A DNA stretch of 64,000 bases from contig JAYMSP010000245.1 of NCBI GenBank assembly GCA_036897095.1, positions 1-64,000 of the forward strand, written 5' to 3'. Position 1 is the stretch's first letter. Each line of letters starts with the position of its first letter. Under the pieces are notes generated by a model, which was not told the DNA's origin, did no database searches, and saw only the letters and a program-made list of their open reading frames with translations. Below, one piece after another: positions 23,300 through 36,266 of this stretch. The position numbers and the translations under genes were made by a program. The DNA comes from Plantago elongata (Eukaryota; Streptophyta; Magnoliopsida; Lamiales; Plantaginaceae).

Positions 23300-25999
23300 A
23301 TAATATAGTGCACCAAGGTAACGAAATGGATATGCCAGAATGATGTTAATTAACAAAATGCAAACATCCAGTATTTAATATACGATTCTACCTTGATTTC
23401 AGCCTAAATATGTGAACAAATAATTGAACAGTTTTCAAAAAATACAAGGTTACCTATGACTAACGAAACAAAGGTCTATTTTACAATTAAATACAAGCCT
23501 AAAATATCAATTAATAATTTTCCACAATTTGTTGAAGAAAATATTTGAATAAACTTCATTGTCTAAACTCTAAACTCACATGTAATGTTCCTACTTGATG
23601 TATATACATCACCATCTATACACTAATGGTCAAGAAGCTAAGGTCACATCTCAACAAGATATAATTAAAACCACATTTGTTTATGGATCTCAATAAAACA
23701 GAACAGATGCTAAGGCCCTCATTCTTATATCGTTGAATTATATCGTTGAAGTGGCCATTTTTCCACTCAAATTGAACATTTCGTATAAAAAAAATTCAAT
23801 TTTAACTTAAAAGATCACTCAAATTATATACCAATCAGTCTCTAAACAAAACTTCAACTATGAACAACCAAATTAAAATGAGCTATTATTATTATATAAT
23901 GAGCAATTTTCCATACGAGTATATTTTATGAATTGTTCTATAACAAAACTCATGCTGCAAACAAGCAACTTGAATGATGCCGGACAGGTACATGAATTCA
24001 ATTGAATGGGTTGCTAATAGTTTATGAAATTTTTACCGATCATTTGAGACAAAATTTTAACGATATTTTTCTTTTTAAAATTAAATTTATTTTACAAAAA
24101 ATTAGAAGAATAAAATAAAAAAATAAGCATTAATTATTATTATGTGTCGAGTATGCACCAATTTAAAAGTATTCAAATATACATATAGGGTGTGAGTTAG
24201 TCACAATATATGTCCTTCCTAACAAAGTAGTACACTACATAGTTAGAAATTACTCGAAGTTCAATATTTTTACCAGTGTTTATTGGCTCAAACGTGGCAT
24301 TTGTATTAGAGTTCACTGCAAGTTCTCGAGGACGAGCTTTATGAATGTAAAAATAATATCAAAAGGAAAGTAGCCTCTAAAAGGAAGGGTTCGACGATAT
24401 TCGACTGAATTAGTATAACTTGTGTTTCTTCCGCACACAATATCTCAATCTCTGGAACTAGCTACCTAACTTTGTTAATTTCGTATCCAATGAAATATTT
24501 TGGTTTGAATGCGAAAATGTGCATATGCATATAAAAATTTCTCAAAATGAAAATATGGCATATGTATTAATATTCATTTATAAATGAAATATGCAACATG
24601 CAGTATATGATGAGATTGTATAATTTATAAGGGTCTCTACTACTTACGGATTACAGACAATAACACTAACAAGATAGTCACTTTTAAAAATGTCGTTAGT
24701 CTTGCTATCCAACTTGATATCCAAAGTGTGATTTTTAAATCTAACCCCGAAGATATTGTTAATTGTATATGCCGGGACAACCCTCCGCAACACTAGAACT
24801 TCAACTTAAATTTAAAATAATATTATTTATTGTGAACCATGTAGATCTATCACTTATTTATAAATCCGGTCTATGTAAATCCGCTAACAAGGTAGTACTA
24901 CACTACATAGTTTGAGATCGCTCAAAATTTGGTATTGTTACCTGTATGATTATTGGTACAATTAATAAAAGTTGAGTTCACTTGACTAAGCTCAGAGTCG
25001 AGCATTGCATATGTAGAAAATCCTCAATAGCAGAGCAGCCCCTAAAGAAAGGGTTCGACCGTTTTCGGTCGGGTTAGTGTCGCGATCTAAGAAAAATCAA
25101 AATTATGCTACCCGCACACAATATCTCCACCTCTAGAACTAGCCATTTAACTGTGTTAGTCCATAAAATTATGCTACCCGACACACATATACTAATACTA
25201 GTTACATATATAATGTGATGAGAATGTACGTAGTTATGGAAAACCTTTGATGTAGAGATGCAAAAGTCTGAAGTCTATCAAATACTTGTTAATGAGAAAA
25301 TCTACAAACACTAGTCATTTAATTACCGATAAGTGGAGTACTAATTAATTATAAACAAACTTGATATCATTAACTACTTAAGTTGCAACTTGAAGCGAAA
25401 AACATGCACTGGACCAGACTGGAACTGGTAAATGCATCAAGATTCTACGCACCATAAAACAGATTGTCATATCTCATATTTTCCTCCTAATATACGTATA
25501 ATCTAAACCCAATAAATGCTTAATTACCTCTTAATATAACACATAATCTAAACCCCATAAATAATTAAAAAGCTGATTAAGAATCGATTTGAATTAGAGT
25601 ATCTTTTATCCATAATATACGAAGGCCATAATTAAATTGCAAGTCCAACACATGATGTATATGGATTGATTTATAATAATACAAAGGACACAACATGATT
25701 ATTTGGTCCATAATATGTTTTTAACATTTACAAGAAAAGAAAAAGAAAGAAAAATACCAAAACCTCTATAAGCTGAAGATGAGTGAGTGAGGCAAGGCAG
25801 TTTACTTTACTACTCAATACCACTGACTCATCCTCACAAGAAAAGAACGCATTTTTCACTTTTCTTTTCACTCTTTCCCACCCTTTTTTTATCCATGCAA
25901 CTTTAACTTAACCCAAAGTAAAAATGAGTTTTTTACCACCTAAAATTACAACCCAAATTAACCACAAAAAAGAAAAGAAAAACACAAAAATTAAAACCA
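23300..25999. other. gene-poor AT-rich region
   Basis: No coding frame or RNA gene supported. It contains two diverged direct copies of a ~260-bp sequence (24223–24480 and 24888–25160). Confidence 0.45.
24223..25160. repeat. pair of diverged ~260-bp direct repeats
   Basis: Copy A (24223–24480) and copy B (24888–25160) share, in the same order, ACACTACATAG, GAGTTCACT, GCCTCTAAA/GCCCCTAAA, AAGGGTTCGAC, CGCACACAATATCTC and GGAACTAGC/AGAACTAGC. They are about 665 bp apart with unrelated sequence between. Confidence 0.7.
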
Positions 26000-27295
26000 C
26001 TATACAGATTTGCCATGGTTGTATCCATAGTACGACAAGTACCACTTCACAAACTTCCTCAACCCGGTTTGCAAATCCGTAGTGGGCTTATAACCCAGCT
26101 CCCTCTGGGCCGAACTAATATTCGCATGAGTGAACGGAACGTCGCCGTTGCCGGGCATCTCCAACACCTTCTTCATCGCCTTCACCTTCAAATGCTTCTC
26201 CAACATGTTCACCATCATCGGAACCGTAACCGGTGAAGTATTACCCAAATTAAAGATCCGATACTGAGCCGGGCCCCGTTTCTTCCCACCCGACCCGGTA
26301 CTCCGCTTAGCCGTATCCAACGAAGCCACGCACCCTTTCACAATATCATCAATGTAGGTAAAGTCCCTCGCCAAATCCACCCGGTTCTTGCCCCGGTACA
26401 CCGTAATAGGCTTCCCGTTTAGTATATTCCGGGTAAACGAAAAGTACGCCATGTCGGGTCGGCCCCAGGGTCCGTAAACCGTGAAGAATCTCAACCCGGT
26501 TACCGACAACCCGTAGATATGGTTATAAGTGTGGGTAATCTCCTCTCCTGCTTTCTTCGTTGCCGCGTAAAGCGAAGCGGGTTGATCCGTCCGATCCGCT
26601 TCCGAAAACGGTACCTTCTCGTTCAACCCGTAAACCGAGCTGGAGCTAGCCCAGACAATCGCCGGTTGCGGATTAGCAATCTTGCAAGCTTCGAGCAGAG
26701 TGACAAGACCCGCAATGTTGCTGTGCACATACGACTGCGGATTCTCCATCGCATAGCGCACACCCGCCTGTGCAGCGAGGTGCATAACATGAGTAAATTG
26801 CCCTATTTCGAAAAGCTTCGCTAGAAGCTTCGCATCGTTGATATCTCCGTCGATGATGAATATCATCTTCTCCGCTAATAACTTCTTCCTGTCTCGCTTC
26901 AACGACGGATCGTAGTAGTCGTTGAAGTTATCGAGGCCGACAACTCCGTCGCCTCGCTTCTTAAGAGCGAGGCTGACGTGAGAGCCGACGAAGCCGGCAG
27001 CGCCGGTGACGAGGACGGAGATGCCGTTGTGGCGGTGGATCTGGGCGGAGGAGCGGACCTTGTTCTCCCATTGGTGGCCGCCCCAGGCGGAGGAGAAGTA
27101 TTTGGAGCCGGAGTCGACGAAGGGCTGGAAGGAGATGAAGAAGGCGGTGGCGGAGATGAGGAAGATGGCCCAGAGGAAGAGGGTGGAAGTGGAGGCGAAG
27201 CAACGGTGGAATTGGCGGTGGAAGGAATGGGAGGAGGATTTGAATTTGCCTGGGGTGGATGGGAGGAAAAGCTCTTCCTCTGCTTTTGAAGGCAT
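26000..27295 (-). CDS. GAE: UDP-glucuronate 4-epimerase
   Basis: Single open frame of 431 residues, no intron, as usual for the plant GAE family (GAE1–GAE6). It converts UDP-glucuronate to UDP-galacturonate, the donor for pectin, in the Golgi. Layout: short cytosolic N-terminus with SSHSFHRQFHR, one hydrophobic anchor at about residues 36–58 (FLWAIFLISATAFFISF), stem, then an extended SDR catalytic domain facing the lumen. NAD-binding TGAAGFVG is at 97–104, substrate/strand motif ASSSSVYG near 216–223, catalytic YAATK at 243–247, and FFTVYGPWGRPDMA at 270–283. Length equals family members. The start is supported by the anchor and an upstream TATA box. The member number cannot be told from sequence memory. 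Confidence 0.97.
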   Translation of the reverse strand: MPSKAEEELFLPSTPGKFKSSSHSFHRQFHRCFASTSTLFLWAIFLISATAFFISFQPFVDSGSKYFSSAWGGHQWENKVRSSAQIHRHNGISVLVTGAAGFVGSHVSLALKKRGDGVVGLDNFNDYYDPSLKRDRKKLLAEKMIFIIDGDINDAKLLAKLFEIGQFTHVMHLAAQAGVRYAMENPQSYVHSNIAGLVTLLEACKIANPQPAIVWASSSSVYGLNEKVPFSEADRTDQPASLYAATKKAGEEITHTYNHIYGLSVTGLRFFTVYGPWGRPDMAYFSFTRNILNGKPITVYRGKNRVDLARDFTYIDDIVKGCVASLDTAKRSTGSGGKKRGPAQYRIFNLGNTSPVTVPMMVNMLEKHLKVKAMKKVLEMPGNGDVPFTHANISSAQRELGYKPTTDLQTGLRKFVKWYLSYYGYNHGKSV

Positions 27296-27424
27296 CTTCG
27301 TAAAGTTCTGAATTTGTTTTGTTGGTTTGATTTGATGATTGGTATGGACGAGAAGGAGAAAAGAGAGGCAGATGAAATTGGGAGAATTTGCACCTGCTAA
27401 GGAAAGATGGTGGAGAAGAAGGGG

Positions 27425-27432
27425 TATTTATA
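27425..27432 (-). promoter_or_regulatory. TATA box of the GAE gene
   Basis: Reads TATAAATA on the minus strand, 130 bp before the ATG, leaving a leader of about 100 bp. Confidence 0.65.
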
Positions 27433-28734
27433 GTGGAGACCACTAATACGCGTCATGATTCGTGAACGCGCTTCAAGGACGGCCAGGGTGGATGAAGGAT
27501 ATGATGGATGGAAACTCTAAAACAAATCAATCCATCTGTTGCAATAATAATGGGAAAATCATTAAATTAAAGCTGTGTAATTTTAATGTTCCAGTTCAAT
27601 TAGACTTCTCACCATTCAAATTGAACTGAATTACATATGTAAAATAAAAGTAGATATAGTTAAACTGAATTGAATAAGTTTACAAACAGCTAAAACAAAA
27701 CCTTCATCCAATAAAAATTGTCACATACTTTATTTATATCAGTTTCATACAAATATCACAGTTAAATATCCCTCTTCAATAAAAAATTATTTCTGTTCAA
27801 CTCTATTTAATTATATTTTATTACACTTTAATTCAATTCATTTAAAAAAAATTACAGTTGAAGAGAATATAACCTTACAATTTTCGTACATTTATTCTTA
27901 TAAATTAATCTTTATTTAAGAATGTAATTAAAAGAAGTGAGACGGTAAAATTTGGAAAATGTAAGCTAGACAGAAAGGGGGGGAGTTAGTTAGTTTGTTT
28001 GTTTTTCTCAACTTAAAAATATTACTGGATGGAGATGAAGATTTTGTGGATATTGTATCGGCTTTATATTTTTTAATTTAACCATTTTTTTATTATTTAT
28101 GTATATAATGCTGTTTTATGTGGATAGATGAAAAGTGTGGGTGGGAGAATTGGGGATTGATGATAGGGCGAAGGATTTGATTTGGGAGAGAATGAATTCC
28201 GTGGGTGTACGGGTATTCAGTGAAAAGTGAATGCACACTGCATAGGGATAATAAGTATTTTCACTATTTTGGACTTTCTCATACTATCTTTTTTTAATCA
28301 ATCGAATCTCTCTCTTTTTACATTGGATAGCTTTTTCATTTATATTTCTATTTCATAATTCAAGATGATTGTAAAATTAAATGCTAGTATTTGGATAAGG
28401 TTGGAAGTTTAATAATGACATTTAGCAAGTTTGTTATGGCAATTATAGAGTTTATTTACCTCGATCGTCAATGAATTACCTTATTTGTCAAATTAAAAAG
28501 TAATAAATAATCATCATATTTGTTTTTTCTTCAAAATTTATTCATCGTATACTTTATCATTTTATATTTGTAGTTTTATACCAGTTCATTGTGTTTCCTC
28601 TGTTTTCCTAGTTTACAATTTTCCTATTGATCATCGAACTTCCTTTCTTGTAATCATATTATCCTTTCTACTTCCAAAATATGTTGTTAATATTTGTCAT
28701 CGTGTTTTTTTTCTTGCTATCATAATAGTCTTAT

Positions 28735-29225
28735 TGCATGTCGATCGTTGTGTTTCTTTCCCTATTATAATTTATAGTTTAAAATACATGTATGTCGTGT
28801 ATCTGTTATTTTTATTATTTGCAGTTGTAATATCAGTTGTCGTATACCTGTCACTTTTACTTTTTATAGTTTTAATATCAATTGTCGTGTATCTGTCTTT
28901 CTTATCGTTTACCATTATAATATCAGTTGTCATGTATAAATCATGTGTTAATGCTTATGGTATCTACAGTATGTAATATCAATTTGTCGTGTATAAGTCA
29001 TTTTTTTCCCTCTAAAGTGTTAATATTAATTGTCATGTATCTAATCGTATTTACTGTTTGTAGTATTATTATCAGTTGTTGTGTATCAAGCATATTTAGC
29101 GTATGTAGTTTTAATATAAGTTGTCGTGTATGTGTCATCTATTACAATTTGAAGTTTCAAATCTACTGTCGTTTATAAGACATTTATATATCAGTTGTCG
29201 TGTAACTGCCATTTTTATAATTTTC
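28735..29225. repeat. degenerate 45–46 bp minisatellite
   Basis: TGTCGTGTAT (or close variants) recurs at 28793, 28839, 28883, 28929, 28985, 29031, 29077, 29122 and 29167: spacings 46, 44, 46, 56, 46, 46, 45 and 45. The unit reads roughly TTTATAGTTTTAATATCAG then TTGTCGTGTATCTGTCATTT. Weaker traces extend from about 28570 to 29400. At least nine units. Confidence 0.85.
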
Positions 29226-29854
29226 CTTTTCAATTGCAATTTCTAAATATTTTATCGTGTAAGTGTTTTATCATTTCTAGTTCGACAATCCGTTGTCGTG
29301 ATCCTTTTTTTTTTTTTTTATATCTCTGCAATTTAAATGTTTGTAGTCGGATTTGCTCTTTTTTTTATATCGACTGTAATTTTAATATCTGTTGTCATAT
29401 TTATTTATTTTTATACTTCTTCAATGAGGTTTATCCAAAGTTTATCATAATCTATAAAATATAATTATTTTACCATATTTTGATGCAGAACACATGCCCA
29501 TGCTATAATGACCACACATTTTTACTGACAACACGGATTATCACTATTTCTTTCACTTATCCATTCATTTTATTCACAGTCTCCACCAACCACCAATTCT
29601 ACTACTTTTTTATTTCTTTCGTACTCGCATTCGCACCCATTAATTACTAGTGGTTAACCTTAACCACTCTCAGGTAAAAACAAAAAGTTATTAACTGCCG
29701 CTCAAAACACAACAAAATAAATAGTAGTAGACCACTGTAAGGTAGAGTCATAAATTGTTGGAGCAAGCTTTAAAATCAATTCACCTAATAAATATTCTTT
29801 AAAAAAAGGAAAAAATTGATTACCTATTCAAATTGATATTTACCACTGGACACA

Positions 29855-30045
29855 GTAGTAGACCGGTGATTGGTATTCTAATTAGTCCAGTTCCAGTATA
29901 TTATTAATAGCCTTGAATCTTGATGTAATAAGTTAAGTTAGACAGGATCACTAGTAGACCAGTGATTGGTATTCTAATTAGTCCAGTTCAAGTATATTAT
30001 TAATAGCCTTGAATCTTGATGTAATAAGTTAGACAGGATCATAGG
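29855..30045. repeat. 96-bp tandem duplication
   Basis: GTAGACC(G/A)GTGATTGGTATT begins at 29858 and 29954. The two units are nearly identical through GAATCTTGATGTAATAAGTT. Recent by its low divergence. Confidence 0.9.
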
Positions 30046-30049
30046 ATTA

Positions 30050-32259
30050 AAGCGCGAACATATTTCTACATAGACAATTAGGCATACTGTTACTCGCCCA
30101 ACAAGTCTTTCATGCAACAGATCTTCTCCATAACAGTTAAAAAGGACTCGAATTTCAATCTATTAATTAGAGGTGCAGTGTTTTACTAATTGAGTTGATT
30201 TTCATTATCAATAGATCATTCTTTTTAGGCTCAGCATGGTTTAAGGAATTAGGAAAAAGAATAATTCGTGTAAAATCAAATACCTTGAGAGAATGTAGAA
30301 GGAAAATCAACGTTTTTACTTTTTTCTATTGTTTGGTAATTTTTCAGTTTTTCATTAAAATTGATAGCTAATTTTGTGATATTTCTTACTTTTTCTTAAT
30401 TTTTTTCTTTTTTTATCTATTATTTTTACTTAACACCGTACGAGTAAAAACTAATATTATTATCTGATCAACATATAGTTTTTCATTACATACAAATTAA
30501 CATTGAAATTATAAAAAAGAACATTTAAATAATTATAAATGGTTAAAAAATTAAAAAATTGTGAGTATTGAAAATTAAATTAAATAGAGTAATGTAGTTT
30601 AAATTGATCTGTGTTATATAATTTATTTTCTTATTATTAACAGTATCAGTAAATATTATACGTGTGATTTGTGCTATGGTGGTGAGCATATATATTTCTC
30701 TGATTACCGTTATACAACTTGCTAGTTAAGAAAAAAATATTAACATACGAGTATAATAAATATAAATAAAATAATTTGTACAAAATTATATAGATCAATG
30801 TTAATAATAATAATAATAATTTTTAAATTAAATATATTTTTTCAATAAATATCAGTCTATGTAAAAAAATTGTAAAGAGATAATAATTTGTTATGATTTT
30901 CTCTTTTATTGTTGTTTTTTCACTTTTCCGGATTCTTCTACATTTTCTTTTTTGCTATTTTTGTTGTCCATCAAAACAAACAGGAGAAATTACACTTACC
31001 TTTATTTTCTTGTTCTTTCCCCTGAAATCCTTTAAATCAGGCATAGCCTTAGAAGAAAAGTAAAAGAAATTGAGAATATTTCTTGCCTTTTTCCTGTATC
31101 CTCTTTGCCAAAATTGTTGCTAACTTCAAGTTTGATATAACTGAAAAATGCGTGTAGAAGAAGGTGAATTGGAGCAAATTATGCTGAGCAGGAAGTCACT
31201 AACCATCATTCAATGTTAACCATAAGTGGTTAATTAATTGACAACAACCGTAATTAAGAGCTTAATTAGTAACAAGGCTGTCGTCATACAAGGTGTCATA
31301 CATGTTGTATGGTATGGTATTACATGTTTGATTTCACGTTTTTACTAGTTTTGTCGGACAGGTGGAACTCAAACCATGGAATGGAGCAATACTCTTTGCT
31401 AATATTTGGTGAAAATAACATTAGTGAAATTTGAGTATTAATGCAAAGGTCTGGATGGGAGAGACATCTGTTGCCAATTGGTTTGGGTGGATTTGAATTA
31501 TTTCATTTTCGATAACGGCCTTTAAGTTAAGTTCAAAACTATTATAAAGTCGGAATCTGATTAATCATTAGTCGAATCATTTACAATTGGTATCAGAGCA
31601 TTATCAATCCAAAATCCACAAGGCCACAAAATGTGGATGGTTAGTAGGACTATAGTGCAACATGGACGTCGCATAATTCAAGAAATGGCGAATGTAACGT
31701 CATAAAATTTCAAATCAAGTTGAAAAGAATTTAAAGGATTGGAGTCGATTGATTAATGATCGGGTCGTTCTGTTGTGTAATTAATTATGTTATTAGTGAC
31801 CAAATACATTACATGAATATAAGAATGATCCAAACTACATGTGATAATGGAGAAAAGTATACTTCCAATAAAGATCAATGGCATAGATGGGGTAGTGATA
31901 AATTTTAGTACTATAGAATTGCACACTAATTATGCCAAGATGTACGAAGAAAAACAAAAGAAAAACAAAATCAAGAGCGACTATGTAATTTCGAATTAAA
32001 AAGTCTACATAAAGCCGAAAATGAAAGTCTGAAGCAAGAGCTAATAGCATTATTCTACTAACATAGAGTACTAGTCAATCGACAATTGGCCATCTCGTGT
32101 AGCACGTTGCTAAATTTATCATTTACAACTACATATAGAAGTATAGAACTAGTGATGATGATAGTCAACAGAGACTTCATATATTCATTCGAATATTTCC
32201 ATGCTGATTTTAATTTACCCTATACCAACATATCGACAGGCCAACCGAAAATGAACTAC
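30050..32259. other. gene-poor AT-rich region
   Basis: No supported gene. A diverged SINE-like piece may lie at about 30135–30190 (reverse orientation), and a short TAA microsatellite sits near 30805–30825. Confidence 0.45.
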
Positions 32260-32267
32260 TATGCTTT

Positions 32268-32431
32268 CAGGGGCAGACATAGAATTTCAACATTGAGGGG
32301 GACGAAGCAATACACTCATGACGGTTTTTTGAGGCAGGGAATTAAAATTCAAAAATTATGAAAATATTACCTATAAAATTAAAAAAGAATCGAGATTAGG
32401 GGACGCTCCCCCCGCCACAGGTCCGCCCCAG
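32268..32431. mobile_element. hAT-type MITE, 164 bp
   Basis: Starts CAGGGGCAGACAT and ends, on the other strand, CTGGGGCGGACCT: 13-bp terminal inverted repeats with three mismatches and the CA-G-G start typical of hAT. It is flanked by TATGCTTT (32260–32267) and TATGCTAT (32432–32439), an 8-bp target duplication with one mismatch. Confidence 0.78.
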
Positions 32432-32439
32432 TATGCTAT

Positions 32440-34862
32440 CACTTTATTTCTCAACTCTATCAATTTACTACCAAACCATTGCTCATAATCAGCTAACCCA
32501 AACCTTTTACTCTACTTAGCAAATTTATAATGATAGAATACACAAATGATAAAAAGAATTATGAGTTTGATGAACCGCAGTTTTTTAATAAATTGCATTA
32601 TAAATTTGTTACTATTGTCAAAATACAATAATTCGCTAAGAAGTGGTCAATCAGAAAAGATAGACTCCTCCTTTTTATGTACTGTCGATGACGTTTGCCA
32701 TTAAACTCTATATATCTTTGTTAAAAAAAAAATAGCTTATCTTTATCGTTTAGGTATGTACTAAACTTCCATTATAAAATATGTTTATAATGCCTATGAG
32801 AGAGGTTTTAGTTCATGAACTTCTCATGAAAGTTTGAAAATTAACTAAGATTTATAAAGTTTAAAAGTATTTATGATAATTCAGGTGTCAAAAAATGAGT
32901 GGGACCATCATCTTCTTAAAGAAATTTCTTAACGGAATAGAATTTATCCACCTTACATGTTGATTGTAAGATCCTCTCATAGGTGATACAAGATATTCTA
33001 ACATGTCCTTTTCCGAGTAGGTCTTCATTAGTCGGATCTACACGTGGAATCATAATAATCATCATTGGATAGGTCAAAATTAACATTGGCTGGGACATCC
33101 ATCATCAACCTAGACTTGCTCTGATATCATAATATACTTCAATTTATTTAAATCTTTAAACTTATGGAGAATTGTATAATTGTAGAATGTAGTTATTTAT
33201 TATGTTAATACTTCAATATTTTGTACATCTATGAACCGATTGAATCATTGGGATGCTTTTTATTCCGTACTAGATTGGATATGCAATATCTCCACCAACT
33301 TTGAATTTTGGTACCATGACATCAACTTGTGATTTAGTTTTTGATGATTTAGTGTTTTTTTTTTTTTTTTAACTTTCACTAAAAATCTAATCTAGAATAA
33401 CTTTATTTGTGAGAACTATGCAAGGATAAGATGATGGAGTCCCATTATGTAATTGGTCCCGGCTCCAAAAATGTCAAACAACTATAAATAGTGGCGGTCC
33501 ACCTATGGACATCGATCGTAGATTGATTCTATAATTAGAAAGATTTAAATAGGAGTACTCCCTCAAGAATGTGTTAATTCTACTAAGACCCACTTGTACG
33601 TTTTTTTTTCTTTTTATAAGAATACCCCAAAATCACATAAATCATCCATAGCTCTATATCATACTCATCTATGGCCCATTTCGCAATAACTAACACAAAA
33701 TTATATCACTTGAAACATAATAATATTTATATGGACATAAAAAATGCTTCAAGAAATACACCGCTCCAAAAAAATCCAAAGTAATCACAATACATCATGA
33801 AGTTCCACTCCTCCCTTCACCTTTCCTCCACTATACAATATCTTAGACCGATACATACACATACTTACACAAAATCTTCATTCATAATTGAAAACTTCTA
33901 AACTAAAGTTGCTAGAGTTTAATCTACGATATTAGTTTACTCCTGGACATGTATGCTTGTAGCCCGTCATTCTTAGCTAATCATTTAAACTTCTAGACCT
34001 ATTAGACATCGTGTTCGTCAAAATGTTATTCAAATAATTCTATACTCTACCTAAAAATACTCTGAGGCAAAGGCTTATAAGTAGACATCTAATTGAGCTC
34101 TTTTTATACCTAGAAATACAAGTGAATATATGCCCCCAAAACATAAATTCAGGTCCCCCAAGAAAATTATTCTCCATCTTTAATTGTATATATTTTATTT
34201 TATTCTTATTATATATATCTCTGGACCATATTTCAGTTAACAAGTAAAGTATAAAAATCTTTGTGTTGTTTGTAGCATTTGTCCATATCTGATGGAGTGT
34301 GGTGCAATTTATGAGAAAAAGAATGAGGAAATTTGACTTTGGTGAAAGGAGAATACTAAGGTTCAAAATAGTTGGTGTCGGTTTGAATATTTATTCGAGT
34401 GAGTCAACAAGTGTGAGTGTGAGTACGTAGTAAACCGACGAACCGACATTATTGTAATACATTACATAATATCGATCGATTGAGCAGTGCACAACATGGA
34501 GTGCACCACTTGAAACTAAAATACTAAAAATTTGTCACAAAATCAATTCTCACATGCCTGCACGTCATTCTTCCGCCACAACCGGCAACCACGCGCCCCG
34601 TTTTAAATTCCTATCGCTCACTTGCACCCACACCACCGCCGTGATTTCGACTCCGGACTATGAGTCAAGAGTGTTCTCCTTCCGTTCCTTAGTTTATTAA
34701 CATTTTATGATTAGTAAAATTATACGACAGATGATCTCATAAAATACTATAATTTAAAGAAAAGATAATAGATATTCAAACAAATTACAAAATCATAATA
34801 CATCGTATAATTTAATTGTATTAGAACCTGAATCACAAAACGGCATGCCTAGGTATCAGTCA
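32440..34862. other. intergenic, no gene seen
   Basis: AT-rich with only short random frames; no RNA gene or terminal repeat resolved. Confidence 0.45.
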
Positions 34863-34976
34863 ACCATCTTATAATTGAAATTAGGCATCACTCCGACTCT
34901 GTAATCTTATATCCTTTTTACCATCTTATAATTGAAATTAGGCATCACTCCGACTCCGCAATCTTATATTCTTTTT
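34863..34976. repeat. 57-bp tandem duplication
   Basis: ACCATCTTATAATTGAAATT begins at 34863 and 34920. The two units differ at a few bases only. Confidence 0.9.
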
Positions 34977-35698
34977 ACAACCGTTTGTGAATGCTATTAT
35001 GAAATTTGGACCTCATGAAATATTTCGAAAATATACAAACTAACCAAGTTACTAATTGCATTGCGAATTAAGCTAGCGATAGGTCTGTTGGAACTATTAT
35101 AATTCATAGTAATGCTGTTTGCTGTTACTAAGATTACTATCACTTTTGACAAAAGAAGATTCGCCACCTTTTCTACTCCGGGTTATAAAGAGCTAGAGAG
35201 CTTCTATCTTTTGAATGTTAGATACATTAGAAGTATGAATTATTGTACTTAGTTAATGCGGTACATATCCATTTGTAACAGATAAGGTAGCTTTATATCA
35301 TAAGTTGCCATTTCTATCCCGACTACAACCATTTGGAAATTTGTGAAGGGTGGTTGCCTAGTCTGCAAGATTTATTGAGTTGAATTAAACTGAATTGAAT
35401 GCGATAGTAGTACTATACTCACTTGTTAGTTGTTATCCATTCCTTTCATTTCATTTTCATACCCTTGATTTGTGCCATTTACTTGTGTGAGTCAGTGTTT
35501 ACTCTACTCCATTCCAGTCCACTTGCCAGCTTGATCCATACTGCCAGCCAGGCTATGTTGAAGTTTGAGCCTTTCCTAGTTCACAATTCATCCTCATTCT
35601 ATGACCTTATTTACTCCAAATTCCCCACCATACTATTTACATGACTCCCCTCAACTTGTACACATGTAGGATGGTGGGGTGCAATAACTTCATAGACG

Positions 35699-35752
35699 AG
35701 CTGCATTGCCCCCGCCAACGCGCCATAGCGCATTGGCGGGGGCAATGCAGCT
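35699..35752. repeat. GC-rich perfect hairpin
   Basis: Arms 35699–35718 and 35733–35752 are exact 20-bp inverted copies (AGCTGCATTGCCCCCGCCAA). The 14-nt loop contains GCGC-CATA-GCGC, so after one mismatch the stem extends by four more pairs. It is strikingly GC-rich in AT-rich surroundings. Possible foldback MITE core; purpose unknown. Confidence 0.9.
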
Positions 35753-36266
35753 TTGACGATGCATCATCTTTATCTCCGTCAAGCCATGACGGGAGATTTC
35801 AAGAGATTTCAAGTGGCAGCAGCGGCGGAAGTTCCACTTACTCTTTTTTAATCTTTATTTACTTTTGTATATCGTAAATAACTTGAAAAATACAAAAAAG
35901 TAAAATAAAAATCACCAATAACTTTAATTTTTCGAGATCTACAAATAAAGATCATTCATAATTATATTTAAATCATCCCATCTCAAACTTATTTACTCTC
36001 TTAATTAAATTTAGAAATGTAAAACGACTTCTAAAAATACAATTTAATTAATTCCAACTTCTAACACTTATAATATTGTAACTATGTCAAAAAAAATAAA
36101 AAATTATGATGACGGCGTGACAACACATCGTGTACTGCATCAAAATCACGTGAGCCGTCGTGTAACGATGACTAGATTCGGTCCGTTATGCATGGTAGAT
36201 AGTCTCATGAGTGTGGATTTTAAAAAAGGCTTGCCCAAACTTATGATCCATTACAATAAACGGGTA

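Noticed and set aside
26015-27443. Several open frames on both strands overlapping the UDP-glucuronate 4-epimerase gene
   Set aside because: They owe their length to GC-rich codon bias of the real 431-residue frame and have low-complexity Pro/Ser/Glu-rich products.
28735-29464. Three hydrophobic plus-strand frames (possible membrane proteins)
   Set aside because: They are translations of the AT-rich 45-bp minisatellite.
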